Source: Devosia neptuniae
GTDB lineage: Bacteria > Pseudomonadota > Alphaproteobacteria > Rhizobiales > Devosiaceae
Assembly: GCF_025452235.1 (NCBI RefSeq)
Contig: NZ_CP104965.1
Location: 2,228,501 to 2,292,500, forward strand
Length of the DNA stretch: 64,000 bases
Direction: 5' to 3'
Below are positions 1 to 10,678 of the stretch, one piece after another. The number at the start of each line of letters is the position of its first letter. The stretch's first letter is position 1. The translations under genes and the position numbers were made by a program. A model generated the notes under the pieces. It was not told the origin of the DNA. It did not search any database and saw nothing but the letters and a program-made list of their open reading frames with translations.

Positions 1-106
1 CGACCGGGCCGCCGGGGGCGAACTGGGTGATGAGAAAGGAAACCGCCATGATGCCGAACACGGTCGGGATCATCAGCAACAGGCGGCGGAGTATATAGGC
101 GCCCAT
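1..106 (-). CDS. yejB: ABC transporter permease, YejB-like (partial, N-terminus only)
   Basis: Only the first 35 codons are inside the window; the gene continues past position 1. The translated start ([14 protein letters not shown], then a hydrophobic stretch and QFAPGGPV) is the typical first membrane segment and conserved loop of DppB/OppB-type permeases and is closest to YejB of the YejABEF peptide (microcin C) importer as I remember it. ATG is at 106-104. No yejA-like gene lies upstream; instead a plus-strand gene begins at 312, so yejB is the first gene of its unit here. Family call firm, YejB specifically is an inference from 35 residues. Confidence 0.75.
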   Translation of the reverse strand, partial: MGAYILRRLLLMIPTVFGIMAVSFLITQFAPGGPV

Positions 107-234
107 TCGGTCTCCGGGATATCCGGGCAGGTCTGCCCGGAGCCTTGCTCATGCAAAACTAGATGCTGGTAGGCCCCTTCGGGCAAATCACCAACCGGTG
201 AAGCGGTTTGCGCCAGTGCAACATTTTGACGACG

Positions 235-264
235 GCTTGGCAAGCGCGGCCGGGCTTGCCAAGC
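235..264. repeat. Perfect 11-bp inverted repeat upstream of the DUF2007-like gene
   Basis: GCTTGGCAAGC at 235-245 and its exact reverse complement at 254-264 flank an 8-nt loop. There is no T-run, so it is not an obvious terminator. It sits about 48 nt before the start at 312 and could fold in the 5' UTR or be an operator. A second small hairpin, CCGGGCAG/CTGCCCGG, is at 123-140 near the yejB start. Confidence 0.5.
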
Positions 265-311
265 GGCTGCTTTGCCCGTCAGGATCAGCGCCAACCAGAT
301 CGGGGAGCCTC

Positions 312-545
312 ATGGCGTTTCAGACTATCGTTGAGATCGAAGATCCCTCGCAGGCGCGGGTGCTGGTGGTGGCGCTCAAGGCGCATGGCTTTCATCCGCT
401 CGAAGGCGGGGAGGGCGGATTGCCGGGCGTACGTGGGCTGTTCGGCCCCAAGGGCGTGCCGGTGCAGGTACCCGATGAAGAGGCCGAGGATGCAACTGTT
501 TTGGCGCTCGATCTGTTGAAGCAAATGCAATCGGATGCGGGCTAA
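312..545 (+). CDS. Small DUF2007-like protein (77 aa)
   Basis: A 77-residue soluble protein with no signal peptide or membrane segment. It opens with a beta strand, then a helix (DPSQARVLVVALKAHGF), a glycine-rich loop and a closing VQVPDEEAEDAT motif. That order (strand, short helix picking one polypeptide end, VxVPDEDxxxA) is the pattern of DUF2007 'putative signal transducing' proteins, related to ferredoxin-like PII folds. The frame is open back to an ATG at 198, but the 312 ATG starts exactly where family similarity begins. Function unknown. It is monocistronic and divergent from yejB. Confidence 0.65.
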   Translation: MAFQTIVEIEDPSQARVLVVALKAHGFHPLEGGEGGLPGVRGLFGPKGVPVQVPDEEAEDATVLALDLLKQMQSDAG

Positions 546-733
546 AGCCAAGTCCTTGCGAGGACGGTGGATTTGTCGGAAAACAGGTGGCGCGTTTTAT
601 CGCGGCGCTCTAAATCGGCCACATTGATGCGGACTGGTCCGAATGCGGGCGGGCTGTTGAACACAATTGCCGGGTTGGTTATAAGCCAGCCAAGCTGTTA
701 ACCTTTATTAAGCCCTTGGGCAGGAGCGAACCT

Positions 734-1384
734 ATGATGGTTTGGAAGCGTGGATCGTTCACCGCCGCTGGAGTTGCGGCAATGGCGCTACTGGTCGCCG
801 GCTGCACGACAAGTGGCTCCAACACAGCCAATCTCAATACGATCGGCGCGCCCCAGCAATTGCAGCCGGTGCAGAATTCGACGGTGTCCCAGGGCACCCT
901 GCCGGCGATCGGCGCGACCGGCACCCCGGCGCCGGGCCTCTCCGGCCAGCCCGTGCTGGGTGGCGTTCCCGCCCAGACCGCTGCGGTAAACCCCGGCATG
1001 ATCAATCCCAGCTATGGCACCGCGCCCAGCACACTGAACCCATCGGCCAATCCGGGTGGCTCGATCGTTTCGCTCGATCCGCTGGCCCAGCCCGGCGCCA
1101 GCGGCATGAGCGCTGGCCCCGAAGGCGCCTGGACCGTGGTGGCCGGCTCGACCCAGTGCCAGCTCAATCTGCCGCTCACCACCAAGACCGGCACCAATTA
1201 TTACCGCGCCTCCGCGCCCGGTTGCAGCCTGCCCGCTCTGGCTTCGGTCGGCGGCTGGCAGCAGGTGGGCAGCCAGCTCCAGCTCTATGATGAGAACGGC
1301 AATATCACCGCCTTCCTCGCCCCCAATGGCGGCCGCTATATTGGGACCATGGGCGGCGGTCAGCCCATCGCCCTCCAGCGCTAA
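734..1384 (+). CDS. Outer-membrane lipoprotein with Inh/Omp19-type protease inhibitor domain
   Basis: 216 aa. The N-terminus has MMVWKRG, a hydrophobic core and a LVAGC lipobox, so Cys24 should be lipidated after signal peptidase II cleavage. Residues about 25-130 are low-complexity, rich in Pro, Gly, Ser and Thr. The C-terminal ~90 residues (GAWTVVAGSTQCQLNLPL ... GCSLPAL ... QLYDENG) match the AprI/Inh metalloprotease inhibitor beta-barrel, with the two cysteines (CQLNL, GCSLP) that form its disulfide. This is the architecture of Brucella Omp19. Start chosen at 734 because CAGGAG lies 7 nt upstream; an in-frame TTG at 716 is unlikely. Monocistronic. Confidence 0.8.
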   Translation: MMVWKRGSFTAAGVAAMALLVAGCTTSGSNTANLNTIGAPQQLQPVQNSTVSQGTLPAIGATGTPAPGLSGQPVLGGVPAQTAAVNPGMINPSYGTAPSTLNPSANPGGSIVSLDPLAQPGASGMSAGPEGAWTVVAGSTQCQLNLPLTTKTGTNYYRASAPGCSLPALASVGGWQQVGSQLQLYDENGNITAFLAPNGGRYIGTMGGGQPIALQR

Positions 1385-1463
1385 TTATTTGGGTGATGCC
1401 GGTCTGCAAGCTGCCACGGGCTGAGCCAGTTTAGGGTCGAGAATTTCGAGAGTCCCGATCTGG

Positions 1464-1577
1464 TCCCCTCCCCCTTGAGGGGAGGGCTAGGGTGGGGGTG
1501 TCGAGGCTCCCGCGAACGCCATGCTGGTTTATAGTCCGACACCCCACCCTCAATCCCTCCCCTCAAGGGGGAGGGAG
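1464..1577. repeat. GC-rich fold-back repeat, type A (inverted pair)
   Basis: Two inverted copies of a CCCTCCCCTTGAGGGGAGGG-type element at about 1464-1502 and 1538-1577 are separated by ~36 nt. Each copy is itself a palindrome followed by a GGGTGGGGGTGTCG tail. Related copies occur at 2783-2847, 7317-7428, 20290-20321, 24752-24778 and 50153-50249. The second copy lies inside the open frame upstream of zapE, which argues against the upstream ATG for that gene. Confidence 0.8.
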
Positions 1578-1619
1578 GCGGACCGGGGCTCTCCGCCTAC
1601 CAGAAAAGCTGATTGTCGA

Positions 1620-2795
1620 TTGACCCCAGTGTCGTCCAAATCCCGCAAAACCCCCACCCTCCAAGGCCCCGTCAGTGCTGCCTATGCAGACCTGGCGGCG
1701 CGGGGGGCGTTGTCAGCCGATCCGGCGCAGCTGGAGGCGGCGGAACTGCTCGATGGGGTGGCGGCGGGGCTCCTGGCGGAAAAGCCCAAGGGCTTGCTGG
1801 GGCGGCTGTTTGACAAGCCTGAGCCGGTCAAGGGGCTCTATCTCTATGGCGAGGTGGGCCGGGGCAAGACCATGTTGATGGATTTGTTCTTTGCCGCCGT
1901 GCCGCTCAAGCAGAAGCGGCGGGTGCATTTCCATGAATTCATGGATGAAATCCATGCTGGCATCGCCGCCTTCCGCAAGTCGCCCAAAAGCAAAAGCGAT
2001 GATGCCGATCCGGTTGAGGCGGTGGTGAAGCCGATCGTCAAATCCGGCCTGCGTCTGCTGTGCCTCGACGAATTCCACGTGCATGACATTACCAATGCCA
2101 TGCTGCTCTATCGCCTGTTCGATAAGCTGTTTGCCAATGGCGTGACGCTGGTGGCGACGTCGAATGTCATGCCGGATGACCTCTACAAGGACGGCCTCAA
2201 CCGGCAGTTGTTTTTGCCCTTTATCGACCTGCTCAAGCGGCAGGTGACGGTCGCGGCTTTGCCGGCGGCGCGCGATTACCGGCGGCTCAAATTCGCCGGC
2301 CAGCATGTCTATGCCTTTGGCACTGGGCCGGAGGCAAAGGCGGCGATGGACCAGCTCTGGCTGCGCATCACCGGCGGCGTTGCCGGCGAACCCGGCATCG
2401 TGGAAAGCATCGGGCGGGAAATCCCCGTGCCGCTCACGGCCATGGGTGCGGCGCGGTTCGGCTTTGCCGACCTGTGCGAAAAGCCGCTGGGCTCGCGCGA
2501 TTTCGTGCGCATCGCCCATCATTTCGATTCCATCATCATCGATGGCGTGCCGCAGATGGACCGCACCAAATCCAGTGCAGCCAAGCGCTTTATCCTGCTG
2601 ATCGACAATCTCTACGATCGCGGCGTCAAACTGGGCGCCAGCTTCGCCGTGCCGCTCGAGCAATTGGGCAAGGACGACAAGACGGCCTTCGAGTTCCAAC
2701 GCACCGTGTCGCGGCTCGATGAGATGCAGTCGGAGGAATATCTGGGCAAGGCGCTAAGGGACGCATCAAGCACCGAACCTTCCCTCGCCCCTTGA
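1620..2795 (+). CDS. zapE: Cell division protein ZapE (AFG1-like P-loop ATPase)
   Basis: About 391 aa, close to the usual size of ZapE/AFG1 (~375). It has Walker A GEVGRGKTML, Walker B LLCLDEFHVHD, the sensor strand TLVATSNVMPDDLY, and a conserved C-terminal FEFQRTVSRLDEMQSEEYL, all diagnostic of the family. ZapE binds FtsZ at constriction in E. coli; mitochondrial AFG1 helps remove misfolded respiratory subunits. The frame is open to an ATG at 1521, but that part is encoded by an intergenic repeat, so a start at TTG 1620 or GTG 1629 is preferred; neither has a strong SD. The last codons and stop lie at the edge of another repeat. Genetic linkage to mdh is common in alphaproteobacteria. Confidence 0.9.
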   Translation: MTPVSSKSRKTPTLQGPVSAAYADLAARGALSADPAQLEAAELLDGVAAGLLAEKPKGLLGRLFDKPEPVKGLYLYGEVGRGKTMLMDLFFAAVPLKQKRRVHFHEFMDEIHAGIAAFRKSPKSKSDDADPVEAVVKPIVKSGLRLLCLDEFHVHDITNAMLLYRLFDKLFANGVTLVATSNVMPDDLYKDGLNRQLFLPFIDLLKRQVTVAALPAARDYRRLKFAGQHVYAFGTGPEAKAAMDQLWLRITGGVAGEPGIVESIGREIPVPLTAMGAARFGFADLCEKPLGSRDFVRIAHHFDSIIIDGVPQMDRTKSSAAKRFILLIDNLYDRGVKLGASFAVPLEQLGKDDKTAFEFQRTVSRLDEMQSEEYLGKALRDASSTEPSLAP

Positions 2796-4162
<1,367 letters not shown>

Positions 4163-4169
4163 TCAACAA

Positions 4170-4248
4170 CGTCATCCCCGCGCAAGCGGGGACCTCCGTT
4201 TCTGGTGTCTAAAACATAGGTTCCCGCTTTGTCGGGAATGGCCCGGTG
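4170..4248. repeat. Type B fold-back repeat between mdh and sucC
   Basis: GTCATCCCCGCGCAAGCGGGG at ~4170-4190 and an imperfect inverted partner TTCCCGCTTTGTCGGGAATG at ~4221-4240. This 'GTCATTCCCGCGAAAGCGGGAA' family recurs at 46985-47052, 49054-49153 and, in a CCCCGG version, 16022-16159. It fills most of the mdh-sucC gap without a T-run, so transcription may continue through it. Confidence 0.7.
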
Positions 4249-4299
4249 GTGTAACCGGGGTGGCGCCAGACCAGATTTGCCCATCCAAGGGGAACACGA

Positions 4300-5493
4300 A
4301 TGAACATCCATGAACACCAGGCCAAAGAGCTGCTGAAGTCCTACGGCGCGCCGGTCGCTGCAGGCGTGGCGATCTTTTCGGCTGACGAAGCCGAGGCTGC
4401 TGCCAAGTCGCTGCCGGGTCCGCTCTATGTGGTCAAGAGCCAGATCCATGCCGGCGGGCGCGGCAAGGGCAAGTTCAAGGAACTGGGCCCCGATGCCAAG
4501 GGCGGCGTGCGCCTCGCCAAGACCATCGACGATGTCGTGGCCTTCTCCAAGGAAATGCTGGGCAATACGCTGGTGACCAAGCAGACCGGTGACGCCGGCA
4601 AGCAGGTCAATCGTCTCTATATCGAAGACGGCGCGGACATTGCCCGCGAACTCTACACCTCGCTGCTGGTCGATCGCACCACCGGTCGCGTCTCCTTCGT
4701 GATCTCCACCGAAGGCGGCATGGATATCGAAGCGGTGGCGCATGATACGCCCGAAAAGATCGTCGCCGTCGATATCGACCCGACGACCGGCGTGACCGAA
4801 GCCAACATCGCCGAGATCGTTGCGACGCTCAAGCTCGATGGCGACGCCAAGGCGGATGCCGCTAAGCTGTTCCCGATCCTCTACAAGGCCTTTGTCGACA
4901 CCGACATGAGCCTGCTCGAAGTCAACCCGCTGATCGTGATGACCGATGGCCATCTGCGCGTGCTCGACGCCAAGGTGAGCTTCGACAACAATGCGGCGTT
5001 CCGTCACGAAGAGCTCAAGGCCCTGCGCGACCTCTCCGAGGAAGACGCCAAGGAAATCGAAGCCAGCAAGTTCGACCTCGCCTATGTGGCTCTCGACGGC
5101 AATATCGGCTGCATGGTCAATGGCGCGGGCCTTGCCATGTCCACCATGGACATCATCAAGCTCTATGGCGCGGAGCCAGCAAACTTCCTCGACGTTGGTG
5201 GCGGTGCTTCCAAGGAGAAGGTGACGGCAGCGTTCAAGATCATCACGGCCGATCCGGCGGTGAAGGGCATTCTGGTCAACATTTTCGGCGGCATCATGCG
5301 CTGCGACGTGATCGCCGAAGGCGTGATCGCTGCGGTCAAGGAAGTGGGCCTGCAGGTTCCGCTGGTGGTTCGCCTCGAAGGCACCAATGTGAAGGAAGGC
5401 AAGGCCATCCTCAACGAGTCGGGTCTGAACGTGATTTCGGCCGACGATCTTGACGATGCCGCCCAGAAGATCGTCAAGGCGGTGCAGGGCTAG
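4300..5493 (+). CDS. sucC: Succinyl-CoA synthetase (ADP-forming), beta subunit
   Basis: 397 aa, full length. With SucD it converts succinyl-CoA plus ADP/GDP and phosphate to succinate and ATP/GTP. The N-terminus [19 protein letters not shown] and the ATP-grasp segment [17 protein letters not shown] are textbook SucC; the metal-binding EVNPL and the [14 protein letters not shown] loop plus GIRCD-type IFGGIMRCD of the C-terminal CoA-ligase domain are all present. AAGGGGAAC precedes the ATG. The next gene starts 4 nt after its TAG, so sucC is translationally close to a small exported-protein gene rather than to sucD. Confidence 0.97.
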   Translation: MNIHEHQAKELLKSYGAPVAAGVAIFSADEAEAAAKSLPGPLYVVKSQIHAGGRGKGKFKELGPDAKGGVRLAKTIDDVVAFSKEMLGNTLVTKQTGDAGKQVNRLYIEDGADIARELYTSLLVDRTTGRVSFVISTEGGMDIEAVAHDTPEKIVAVDIDPTTGVTEANIAEIVATLKLDGDAKADAAKLFPILYKAFVDTDMSLLEVNPLIVMTDGHLRVLDAKVSFDNNAAFRHEELKALRDLSEEDAKEIEASKFDLAYVALDGNIGCMVNGAGLAMSTMDIIKLYGAEPANFLDVGGGASKEKVTAAFKIITADPAVKGILVNIFGGIMRCDVIAEGVIAAVKEVGLQVPLVVRLEGTNVKEGKAILNESGLNVISADDLDDAAQKIVKAVQG

Positions 5494-5497
5494 CGCC

Positions 5498-6016
5498 ATG
5501 CGCTGGTGTCCCGCCCTTTTGCTCCTCTTGGCCTGTGCGACGCCCGCCGTCGCCCAGGGCAAGACCAAGGTGCCCCAATCGGTGCAGGTCCTCGAAGTCT
5601 GCGAGGCCTTCGCGACCGATAACGTGCTGGCGCGCGAAAACGCCGAAGAGCAGGGCTGGACCATTTATGAAGAGGACGGCGAAAGTCCCTATGTCCGGTT
5701 CTATTCGGGCGAAAAGGATGTGCCCGGCATTGGCTATGCCGAAATGACCGTGCTGGTCGAGGGCTATCCCGGCAAGATTTTTGGCTATTGCCGGGTCGAC
5801 GTCTCCGAGCCGACCGGGGATGCCGTTGCCGAGATCGAGCCCATCGACGCACTCGAGCGTTATGACGGCATGACGACCAAGAATGACGACGGCATGTTCG
5901 GCAGCTTTACCGGCGCGGACGACCCCGACACCCTGCTGCTGGCCCATCACAGCGAGACCAGCTTCGTCATCCAGCTGACGGTCATCAAGCCCCAGACAGA
6001 CGCAGTTGTGCCATGA
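5498..6016 (+). CDS. Exported protein of unknown function inserted between sucC and sucD
   Basis: 172 aa. MRWCPALLLLLACATPAVAQ is a clear Sec signal peptide with AVA-Q cleavage, so the mature protein is periplasmic. The mature part has two cysteines (EVCEAF, GYCRVD) that could pair and no motif I recognise. Its ATG is 4 nt after the sucC stop and its TGA overlaps the next ATG (ATGA), so it is co-transcribed and probably translationally coupled to both neighbours. Function unknown; the position inside the succinyl-CoA synthetase genes may only mean shared expression. Confidence 0.8.
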   Translation: MRWCPALLLLLACATPAVAQGKTKVPQSVQVLEVCEAFATDNVLARENAEEQGWTIYEEDGESPYVRFYSGEKDVPGIGYAEMTVLVEGYPGKIFGYCRVDVSEPTGDAVAEIEPIDALERYDGMTTKNDDGMFGSFTGADDPDTLLLAHHSETSFVIQLTVIKPQTDAVVP

Positions 6017-6390
6017 GCGTACCCCGCAAGATCAATCTGGTGCAGGCCGCCACCCACACGATCAAGCATGTCTGGCAGCCCCATATTGCCGGCGATATCA
6101 ACGACAGCCAGGTCAAGATCGCCAAGTTTGGCGAGGTGTTTGACTGGCATGCCCATGCCAATGAGGACGAGGGTTTTCTCGTGCTCCAAGGCCGTATCGC
6201 CATCGACTTCCGCGACGGGGTAGTGGAATTGGGCGAGGGGGAATTCCTCGTCGTGCCCAAAGCCGTCGAACATCGTCCGCGGGCGCTGACCCATGAGCCG
6301 ATCGTGCTCATGGTCGAGCCATCCACCACCATCAACACCGGCACTGCGACATCGAGTACGCGCACTGTCACCGAACTCAACCGACTATAG
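6013..6390 (+). CDS. Cupin-domain protein inserted between sucC and sucD
   Basis: 125 aa, a single cupin barrel. Motif 1 is [24 protein letters not shown], with the histidines and glutamate that usually bind a metal (H-x-H-x3-5-E); motif 2 is [14 protein letters not shown], with the third histidine. No signal peptide. Substrate unknown; such small cupins can be isomerases, dioxygenases or sugar-binding proteins. It overlaps the exported-protein gene by 4 nt and ends 8 nt before sucD, where AGGAAAATCC serves as the sucD ribosome binding site, so it belongs to the sucC-sucD transcript. Confidence 0.85.
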   Translation: MSVPRKINLVQAATHTIKHVWQPHIAGDINDSQVKIAKFGEVFDWHAHANEDEGFLVLQGRIAIDFRDGVVELGEGEFLVVPKAVEHRPRALTHEPIVLMVEPSTTINTGTATSSTRTVTELNRL

Positions 6391-6398
6391 GAAAATCC

Positions 6399-7307
6399 AT
6401 GTCCATCCTGGTCAATAAAGATACCAAGGTTCTCGTACAGGGCCTGACCGGCAAGACCGGCACGTTCCACACCGAGCAGGCTTTGGCCTATTACGGCACC
6501 AAGATGGTGGGTGGGGTTAATCCCAAAAAGGCCGGCGAAATCTGGACCTCGGGCATTGATGGCTCGGCCAGCCTGCCGGTGTTCGCCACCGTTGCCGAAG
6601 GCAAGGAACGCACCGGCGCCAATGCCTCGGTGATCTATGTGCCGCCGGCCGGCGCCGCTGCTGCCATCGAGGAAGCCATCGACGCGGAAATCCCGCTGAT
6701 CGTGTGCATCACCGAAGGCGTGCCGGTGCTCGACATGGTGCGGGTCAAGGCCAAGCTCGACAAGTCCAAGTCACGCCTGATCGGGCCGAACTGCCCGGGC
6801 GTGCTGACGCCCGAAGAATGCAAGATCGGCATCATGCCCGGTTCGATCTTCTCCAAGGGCAGCGTGGGCATTGTTTCGCGCTCAGGCACGCTTACTTATG
6901 AAGCAGTGTTCCAGACCACCAATGAAGGCCTTGGCCAGACCACCGCCGTCGGCATCGGCGGCGACCCGGTCAAGGGCACCGAGTTCATCGACATGCTCGA
7001 AATGTTCCTGGCTGACGAAGCGACCAAGTCGATCATCATGATCGGCGAAATCGGCGGTTCGGCCGAGGAAGACGCCGCCCAATTCCTGATCGACGAGGCC
7101 AAGCGCGGCCGCAAGAAGCCGATGGCCGGCTTCATCGCGGGCCTGACGGCACCGGCCGGTCGCACCATGGGCCATGCTGGCGCCGTAATTTCAGGCGGTA
7201 AGGGCGGCGCCGAAGACAAGATCGCGGCGATGGAAGCCGCCGGCATCCGCGTCAGCAAGTCGCCGGCCCGGATTGGCCGGACCTTGGCTGAAGTGCTGAA
7301 GGGCTAG
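6399..7307 (+). CDS. sucD: Succinyl-CoA synthetase, alpha subunit
   Basis: 302 aa. Partner of SucC. The CoA-binding Rossmann domain begins [37 protein letters not shown] is the conserved central segment, and the phosphohistidine is His259 in [10 protein letters not shown]. Slightly longer than E. coli SucD (289), as usual in alphaproteobacteria. AGGAAAATCC precedes the ATG. Followed by a long, perfect inverted repeat rather than directly by sucA. Confidence 0.97.
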   Translation: MSILVNKDTKVLVQGLTGKTGTFHTEQALAYYGTKMVGGVNPKKAGEIWTSGIDGSASLPVFATVAEGKERTGANASVIYVPPAGAAAAIEEAIDAEIPLIVCITEGVPVLDMVRVKAKLDKSKSRLIGPNCPGVLTPEECKIGIMPGSIFSKGSVGIVSRSGTLTYEAVFQTTNEGLGQTTAVGIGGDPVKGTEFIDMLEMFLADEATKSIIMIGEIGGSAEEDAAQFLIDEAKRGRKKPMAGFIAGLTAPAGRTMGHAGAVISGGKGGAEDKIAAMEAAGIRVSKSPARIGRTLAEVLKG

Positions 7308-7663
7308 CATCGGAGCACCCCCTCCTAGCCTCCCCCTGATAGGGGGAGGGACAGGCCGGTGGGTGGCTGCGATGGGGGGAAGCCCCGATGCAATCCCTCC
7401 CCCTATCAGGGGGAGGCTAGGAGGGGGTATCCCCTCCACGAATGCGACCAATGTCGGTCGCGCTTCGGACACAGAATGGTGCTAGCCGTTGCTGGGTTCG
7501 GATGACGAAATATTGAGCCGCGGCCCTGCTCAGGGGTCGTTACACTTAACAGGATACTAAGGATAAGCGGTCAGTATCCGACACGAAATTGAGGACCGCG
7601 TTGAGACCGGCTTGCCGGTTCGTTGAGAAGGATGGCGGGGCGTGGGCCTCGCGACAAAAAGCG
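7308..7663. other. sucD-sucA intergenic region with a perfect 35-bp inverted repeat and the sucA leader
   Basis: No gene. Two 35-nt arms, 7317-7351 and 7394-7428, are exact reverse complements and each arm is partly self-complementary; a 42-nt spacer separates them (type A repeat family). Downstream, GGATACT (7552-7558) and AGTATCC (7573-7579) form a short inverted repeat, and ACCGG/CCGGT (about 7604-7617) a small hairpin in the probable leader. The sucA promoter should lie in 7440-7580. An in-frame upstream start for sucA at 7589 is possible but not supported by an SD. Confidence 0.6.
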
Positions 7664-10600
7664 ATGACACGACAGGAAAAGAACGACACGTTCTTGCTGA
7701 CCTCGTTCCTCTATGGTGGGAACGCCGACTACATCGAACAACTCTATTCCCGCTTCAAGAGCGACCCCGACAGCGTCGATGAGACCTGGAAGAGCTTTTT
7801 CGGGCGGCTCGATGATAATGACAGCGACGCGCATAAGAGCGCCGACGGCCCGAGCTGGGGTCGCAAGGACTGGCCGCAGAGCGCCAATGGCGAACTGGTC
7901 AGCGCGCTGGACGGCAATTGGGGCGAAGTCGCCATCAAGACCGAAAAGGCCATCGCCAAAAAGGCTGAGGCCATGGGCGTGGCCAAGGCAAGCGTCGCCG
8001 ATGTGCTGCAGGCCACCCGCGATTCCATCCGCGCTATCATGATGATCCGCGCCTATCGCATGCGCGGGCATCTGCATGCCGATCTCGACCCGCTCAAGAT
8101 GAAGGAAGACGAGCCGGCGCCCGAGCTCGATCCCAAGAGCTACGGCTTCACCGAAGCCGATTACGGCCGCAAGATCTTCATCGACAATTATCTGGGTCTG
8201 GAATACGCCACCATTCCCGAAATGCTGACGATCCTGGAGCGCACCTATTGCGGCACGCTCGGCATCGAATTCATGCATATCTCCGATCCCGAAGCCAAGC
8301 AGTGGATTCAGGAACGCATCGAGGGTCCGGACAAGGAAATCACCTTCACGCCCGAGGGCAAGAAGGCCATCCTTAACAAGCTGGTCGAGGCCGAGGGCTT
8401 CGAGAAGTTCATCGACGTCAAGTATACCGGCACCAAGCGCTTCGGCCTTGATGGTTCGGAAGCCACGATCCCGGCGCTCGAGCAGATCATCAAGCGCGGC
8501 GGCGCGCTGGGCATCAAGGACATCGTGTTGGGCATGGCCCACCGCGGTCGCCTCAACGTGCTGACGCAGGTGCTGCAGAAGCCCCATCGCGCGCTGTTCC
8601 ACGAATTCAAGGGTGGTGCATTCTACCCTGACGACGTCGAGGGTTCGGGCGACGTGAAGTACCATCTGGGTGCCTCGTCCGACCGCGACTTCGACGGCAA
8701 CAAGGTGCACCTGTCGCTGACGGCCAACCCGTCTCACCTCGAGATCGTCGATCCGGTGGTGCTGGGCAAGGCCCGCGCCAAGCAGGACCAGCATATCGCG
8801 CCCGATGGCAAGCTGATCAATATCGCGACGGACGGCAAGCCCGACCGCTCGATGGTGCTGCCGCTGCTGATCCATGGCGATGCGGCTTTTGCCGGCCAAG
8901 GCGTGGTTGCTGAATGCCTGGGGCTGAGCGGCCTCAAGGGCCATCGCACGGGCGGCTCGATCCACTTCGTCATCAACAACCAGATCGGGTTCACGACGGC
9001 GCCGATGTATTCGCGCTCCTCGCCCTATCCGACCGATGTCGCCAAGATGATCGAGGCGCCGGTGCTGCATGTGAACGGGGATGACCCGGAAGCTGTGGTC
9101 TTTGCCGCCAAGATCGCTGTCGAATACCGGCAGAAGTTTGCCAAGCCTGTCGTCATCGACATGTTCTGCTATCGCCGCTTCGGCCATAACGAAGGCGACG
9201 AGCCCAGCTTCACCCAGCCGCTGATGTATTCCAAGATCCGCGCGCATAAGTCGACGCTGGATATCTATGCGGCCAAGCTGGTGGGCGAAGGCCTGCTGAC
9301 CCAGGCTGATGTGGACAAGCTCAAGGCCGATTGGCGCGCCAAGCTGGACGCCGAATACGAGGCCGGCCAGGATTATCGCCCCAACAAGGCCGACTGGCTC
9401 GATGGCGTGTGGAAGGATTTCCGCCCCGCCGACCAGGAAGGTCCGCGCCGTGGCGATACCGGCGTCGAGATCGACCGGCTGGTCAAGATCGGCACCGCGC
9501 TGACCCGCGTGCCCGAGGGCTTCAACGTGCACCGCACGGTCAAGAAGTTCATGGACAACCGGCTCGCCGCCATTGAATCGGGCGAAGGCATCGATTGGGC
9601 AACGGCCGAAGCGCTGGCGCTCGGCACGCTGGTCACCGAAGGGCATCCGGTGCGTCTGTCGGGGCAGGATGTCGAGCGCGGCACGTTCAGCCAACGGCAT
9701 TCGGTGCTGAACGACCAGCAGGTCGACAACAAGACCTATACTCCGCTCAATAACCTGGCCGAAGACCAGAGCCGTTACGAGGTCATCAATTCGATGCTCT
9801 CGGAAGAAGCGGTGCTGGGCTTTGAATACGGTTACTCGCTGGCCGAGCCTAAGGCGCTGACCATCTGGGAAGCCCAGTTTGGTGACTTCGTCAACGGCGC
9901 GCAGGTGGTGATCGACCAGTTCATCTCCTCGGGTGAGCGCAAGTGGTTCCGCATGTCGGGCCTCGTGATGCTGTTGCCGCATGGCTATGAAGGGCAGGGG
10001 CCGGAGCATTCCTCCGCGCGTCCCGAGCGCTTCCTGCAGCTCTGCGCGGAAGACAATATGCAGGTTGCCAACTGCACGACGCCGGCGAACTATTTCCACG
10101 CCCTGCGCCGCCAGGTGACCCGCGACTTCCGCAAGCCGCTGATCCTGATGACGCCCAAGAGCTTGCTGCGCCACAAGCGTGCTACCTCGGGCCTGGTCGA
10201 AATGGGTCCGGATTCCTGCTTCCATCGCCTGCTCTGGGACGATGCGGAAGCCCCCGGCGCGCCCAAGACCTCGATCAAGCTCAAGAGCGACGAGCAGATC
10301 CGCCGCGTCGTGCTATGCACCGGCAAGGTCTATTATGACCTCTTGGAAGATCGCGAGAAGAAGGGCATCGACGATGTCTATCTGCTGCGCATCGAACAGC
10401 TCTATCCGTTCCCGGCCAAGGCGCTGCTGGACGAATTGAGCCGCTTCCAGAATGCCGAGATCATCTGGTGCCAGGAAGAGCCCAAGAATATGGGTGCCTG
10501 GGCCTTCATCCAGCCCTATGTGGAATGGGTGTTCGACCAGATGGGCCGTACCGGCCAGCGCGTGCGCTACACCGGTCGCCCGGCTTCCGCCTCCACTGCT

Positions 10601-10666
10601 ACGGGTCTGATGCGGACCCATCTTGCCCAATTGCAGGCCTTCCTCGACGAAGCCCTTGGCAGCTAA
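7664..10666 (+). CDS. sucA: 2-oxoglutarate dehydrogenase E1 component
   Basis: 1000 aa. The thiamine-diphosphate-dependent E1 of the oxoglutarate dehydrogenase complex; decarboxylates 2-oxoglutarate and transfers succinyl groups to SucB. MTRQEKNDTFLLTSFLYGGNADYIEQLY is the standard alphaproteobacterial N-terminus (peripheral E2-binding region). The core shows GMAHRGRLNVL, HLGASSDR, SLTANPSHLE, the TPP motif region GDAAFAGQGVV ... NNQIGFTT, and the C-terminal LLPHGYEGQGPEHSSARPERFLQ. ATG 7664 chosen over an in-frame upstream codon (7589) by homology. Ends 12 nt before sucB. Confidence 0.97.
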   Translation: MTRQEKNDTFLLTSFLYGGNADYIEQLYSRFKSDPDSVDETWKSFFGRLDDNDSDAHKSADGPSWGRKDWPQSANGELVSALDGNWGEVAIKTEKAIAKKAEAMGVAKASVADVLQATRDSIRAIMMIRAYRMRGHLHADLDPLKMKEDEPAPELDPKSYGFTEADYGRKIFIDNYLGLEYATIPEMLTILERTYCGTLGIEFMHISDPEAKQWIQERIEGPDKEITFTPEGKKAILNKLVEAEGFEKFIDVKYTGTKRFGLDGSEATIPALEQIIKRGGALGIKDIVLGMAHRGRLNVLTQVLQKPHRALFHEFKGGAFYPDDVEGSGDVKYHLGASSDRDFDGNKVHLSLTANPSHLEIVDPVVLGKARAKQDQHIAPDGKLINIATDGKPDRSMVLPLLIHGDAAFAGQGVVAECLGLSGLKGHRTGGSIHFVINNQIGFTTAPMYSRSSPYPTDVAKMIEAPVLHVNGDDPEAVVFAAKIAVEYRQKFAKPVVIDMFCYRRFGHNEGDEPSFTQPLMYSKIRAHKSTLDIYAAKLVGEGLLTQADVDKLKADWRAKLDAEYEAGQDYRPNKADWLDGVWKDFRPADQEGPRRGDTGVEIDRLVKIGTALTRVPEGFNVHRTVKKFMDNRLAAIESGEGIDWATAEALALGTLVTEGHPVRLSGQDVERGTFSQRHSVLNDQQVDNKTYTPLNNLAEDQSRYEVINSMLSEEAVLGFEYGYSLAEPKALTIWEAQFGDFVNGAQVVIDQFISSGERKWFRMSGLVMLLPHGYEGQGPEHSSARPERFLQLCAEDNMQVANCTTPANYFHALRRQVTRDFRKPLILMTPKSLLRHKRATSGLVEMGPDSCFHRLLWDDAEAPGAPKTSIKLKSDEQIRRVVLCTGKVYYDLLEDREKKGIDDVYLLRIEQLYPFPAKALLDELSRFQNAEIIWCQEEPKNMGAWAFIQPYVEWVFDQMGRTGQRVRYTGRPASASTATGLMRTHLAQLQAFLDEALGS

Positions 10667-10678
10667 AAGGACACAATA

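Noticed and set aside
198..311. In-frame ATG extension of the DUF2007-like gene
   Set aside because: It contains a perfect inverted repeat and no homologous residues; start 312 fits the family.
698..711. TTAACCTTTATTAA before the lipoprotein gene looks like a CtrA box
   Set aside because: The spacing between the TTAA halves is 6, not 7, and the second half lacks the C.
1521..1619. In-frame ATG extension of zapE
   Set aside because: The extension is encoded by a type A repeat and has no family similarity.
7571..10225. Very long antisense open frame opposite sucA
   Set aside because: Codon-bias shadow common in GC-rich genes; the sense frame is plainly sucA.
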